Position numbers and translations under genes: made by a program. The notes under the pieces were generated by a model. That model made no database searches. It saw only the letters and a program-made list of their open reading frames with translations, and was not told the DNA's origin. A stretch of 64,000 bases of DNA from Halobacillus ihumii (GTDB taxonomy: Bacteria > Bacillota > Bacilli > Bacillales > Halobacillaceae): NCBI RefSeq assembly GCF_902726645.1, contig NZ_CACVAO010000001.1:3358636-3422635 (forward strand). Direction: 5' to 3'. Numbering within the stretch: the first letter of the stretch is position 1; each line of letters begins with the position of its first letter. Below, in pieces: positions 63,955 through 64,000 of the stretch.

Positions 63955-64000
63955 CCACTCCATTATTCAACAGGGCCATGGGTGATGTTGGTTAACGGTT

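Overview
This window looks like chromosomal DNA from an endospore-forming, low-to-mid GC Gram-positive of the Bacillaceae. A halotolerant genus such as Halobacillus is plausible, but that is an inference. The support is a SpoVR gene, an alpha/beta-type small acid-soluble spore protein (SASP), GuaC, YkuD, an IDEAL-domain protein, twin Csp proteins, an MsmX-type ATPase, the yheB/yheA and yhaR/yhaQ/yhaP gene order known from Bacillus subtilis, AGGAGG ribosome sites and frequent TTG/GTG starts. NhaC, CaCA, CDF and SulP transporters fit a salt-exposed lifestyle. No rRNA, tRNA, CRISPR array, prophage or intact insertion sequence was seen.

Layout. 1-6 kb: 3' part of spoVR, a D-amino-acid aminotransferase, a YczE-like membrane protein and two NADPH-type oxidoreductases, with two intergenic copies of a hairpin-plus-'CCGAACTTCC' repeat. 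6-16 kb: an S66 peptidase, GNAT and ASCH proteins, a TetR regulator followed by a 54-residue SinI-like gene, an ArsR-type regulator with an MFS exporter, RNase H-like, phosphatase and DUF4937 genes, small membrane proteins, and a PadR/HAAS pair preceded by two near-identical palindromes. 16-20 kb: DUF2515, YkuD, GuaC (with promoter and PurR-type boxes) and an HTH protein. 20-29.3 kb: an accessory zone with at least six broken genes (DUF2935, alpha/beta hydrolase, pirin, CBO0543, SnoaL-like, P-II) between intact ones (DUF3006, secreted ComEC-type metallo-hydrolase, zinc ribbon, STAS protein, CaCA exchanger). It also carries a second hairpin repeat family found mainly here.

29.7-47 kb: transporters (EamA, SulP, ABC-2 exporter, NhaC, AzlCD, CDF), maltose acetyltransferase, a second-type methionine aminopeptidase, two almost identical cold shock genes, two hydrolases and a BtuF-like protein that appears to start at ATT. 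47-64 kb: core-like genes, comprising an IDEAL protein, an M15 carboxypeptidase lipoprotein, fumC, a SASP gene with a sigma-G-like promoter, msmX with a cre-like site, a PucR-type regulator, a CsoR-family regulator lacking its usual ligands, yheB, yheA, yhaR, yhzD, yhaQ, yhaP, and a BNR-repeat/membrane protein pair.

Most transcription units end in strong hairpins, often shared by convergent genes. I found no clear new defence or biosynthetic system. The items most worth following up are the SinI-like gene without SinR, the decayed-gene zone with its repeats, the ATT start and the altered CsoR-family regulator.
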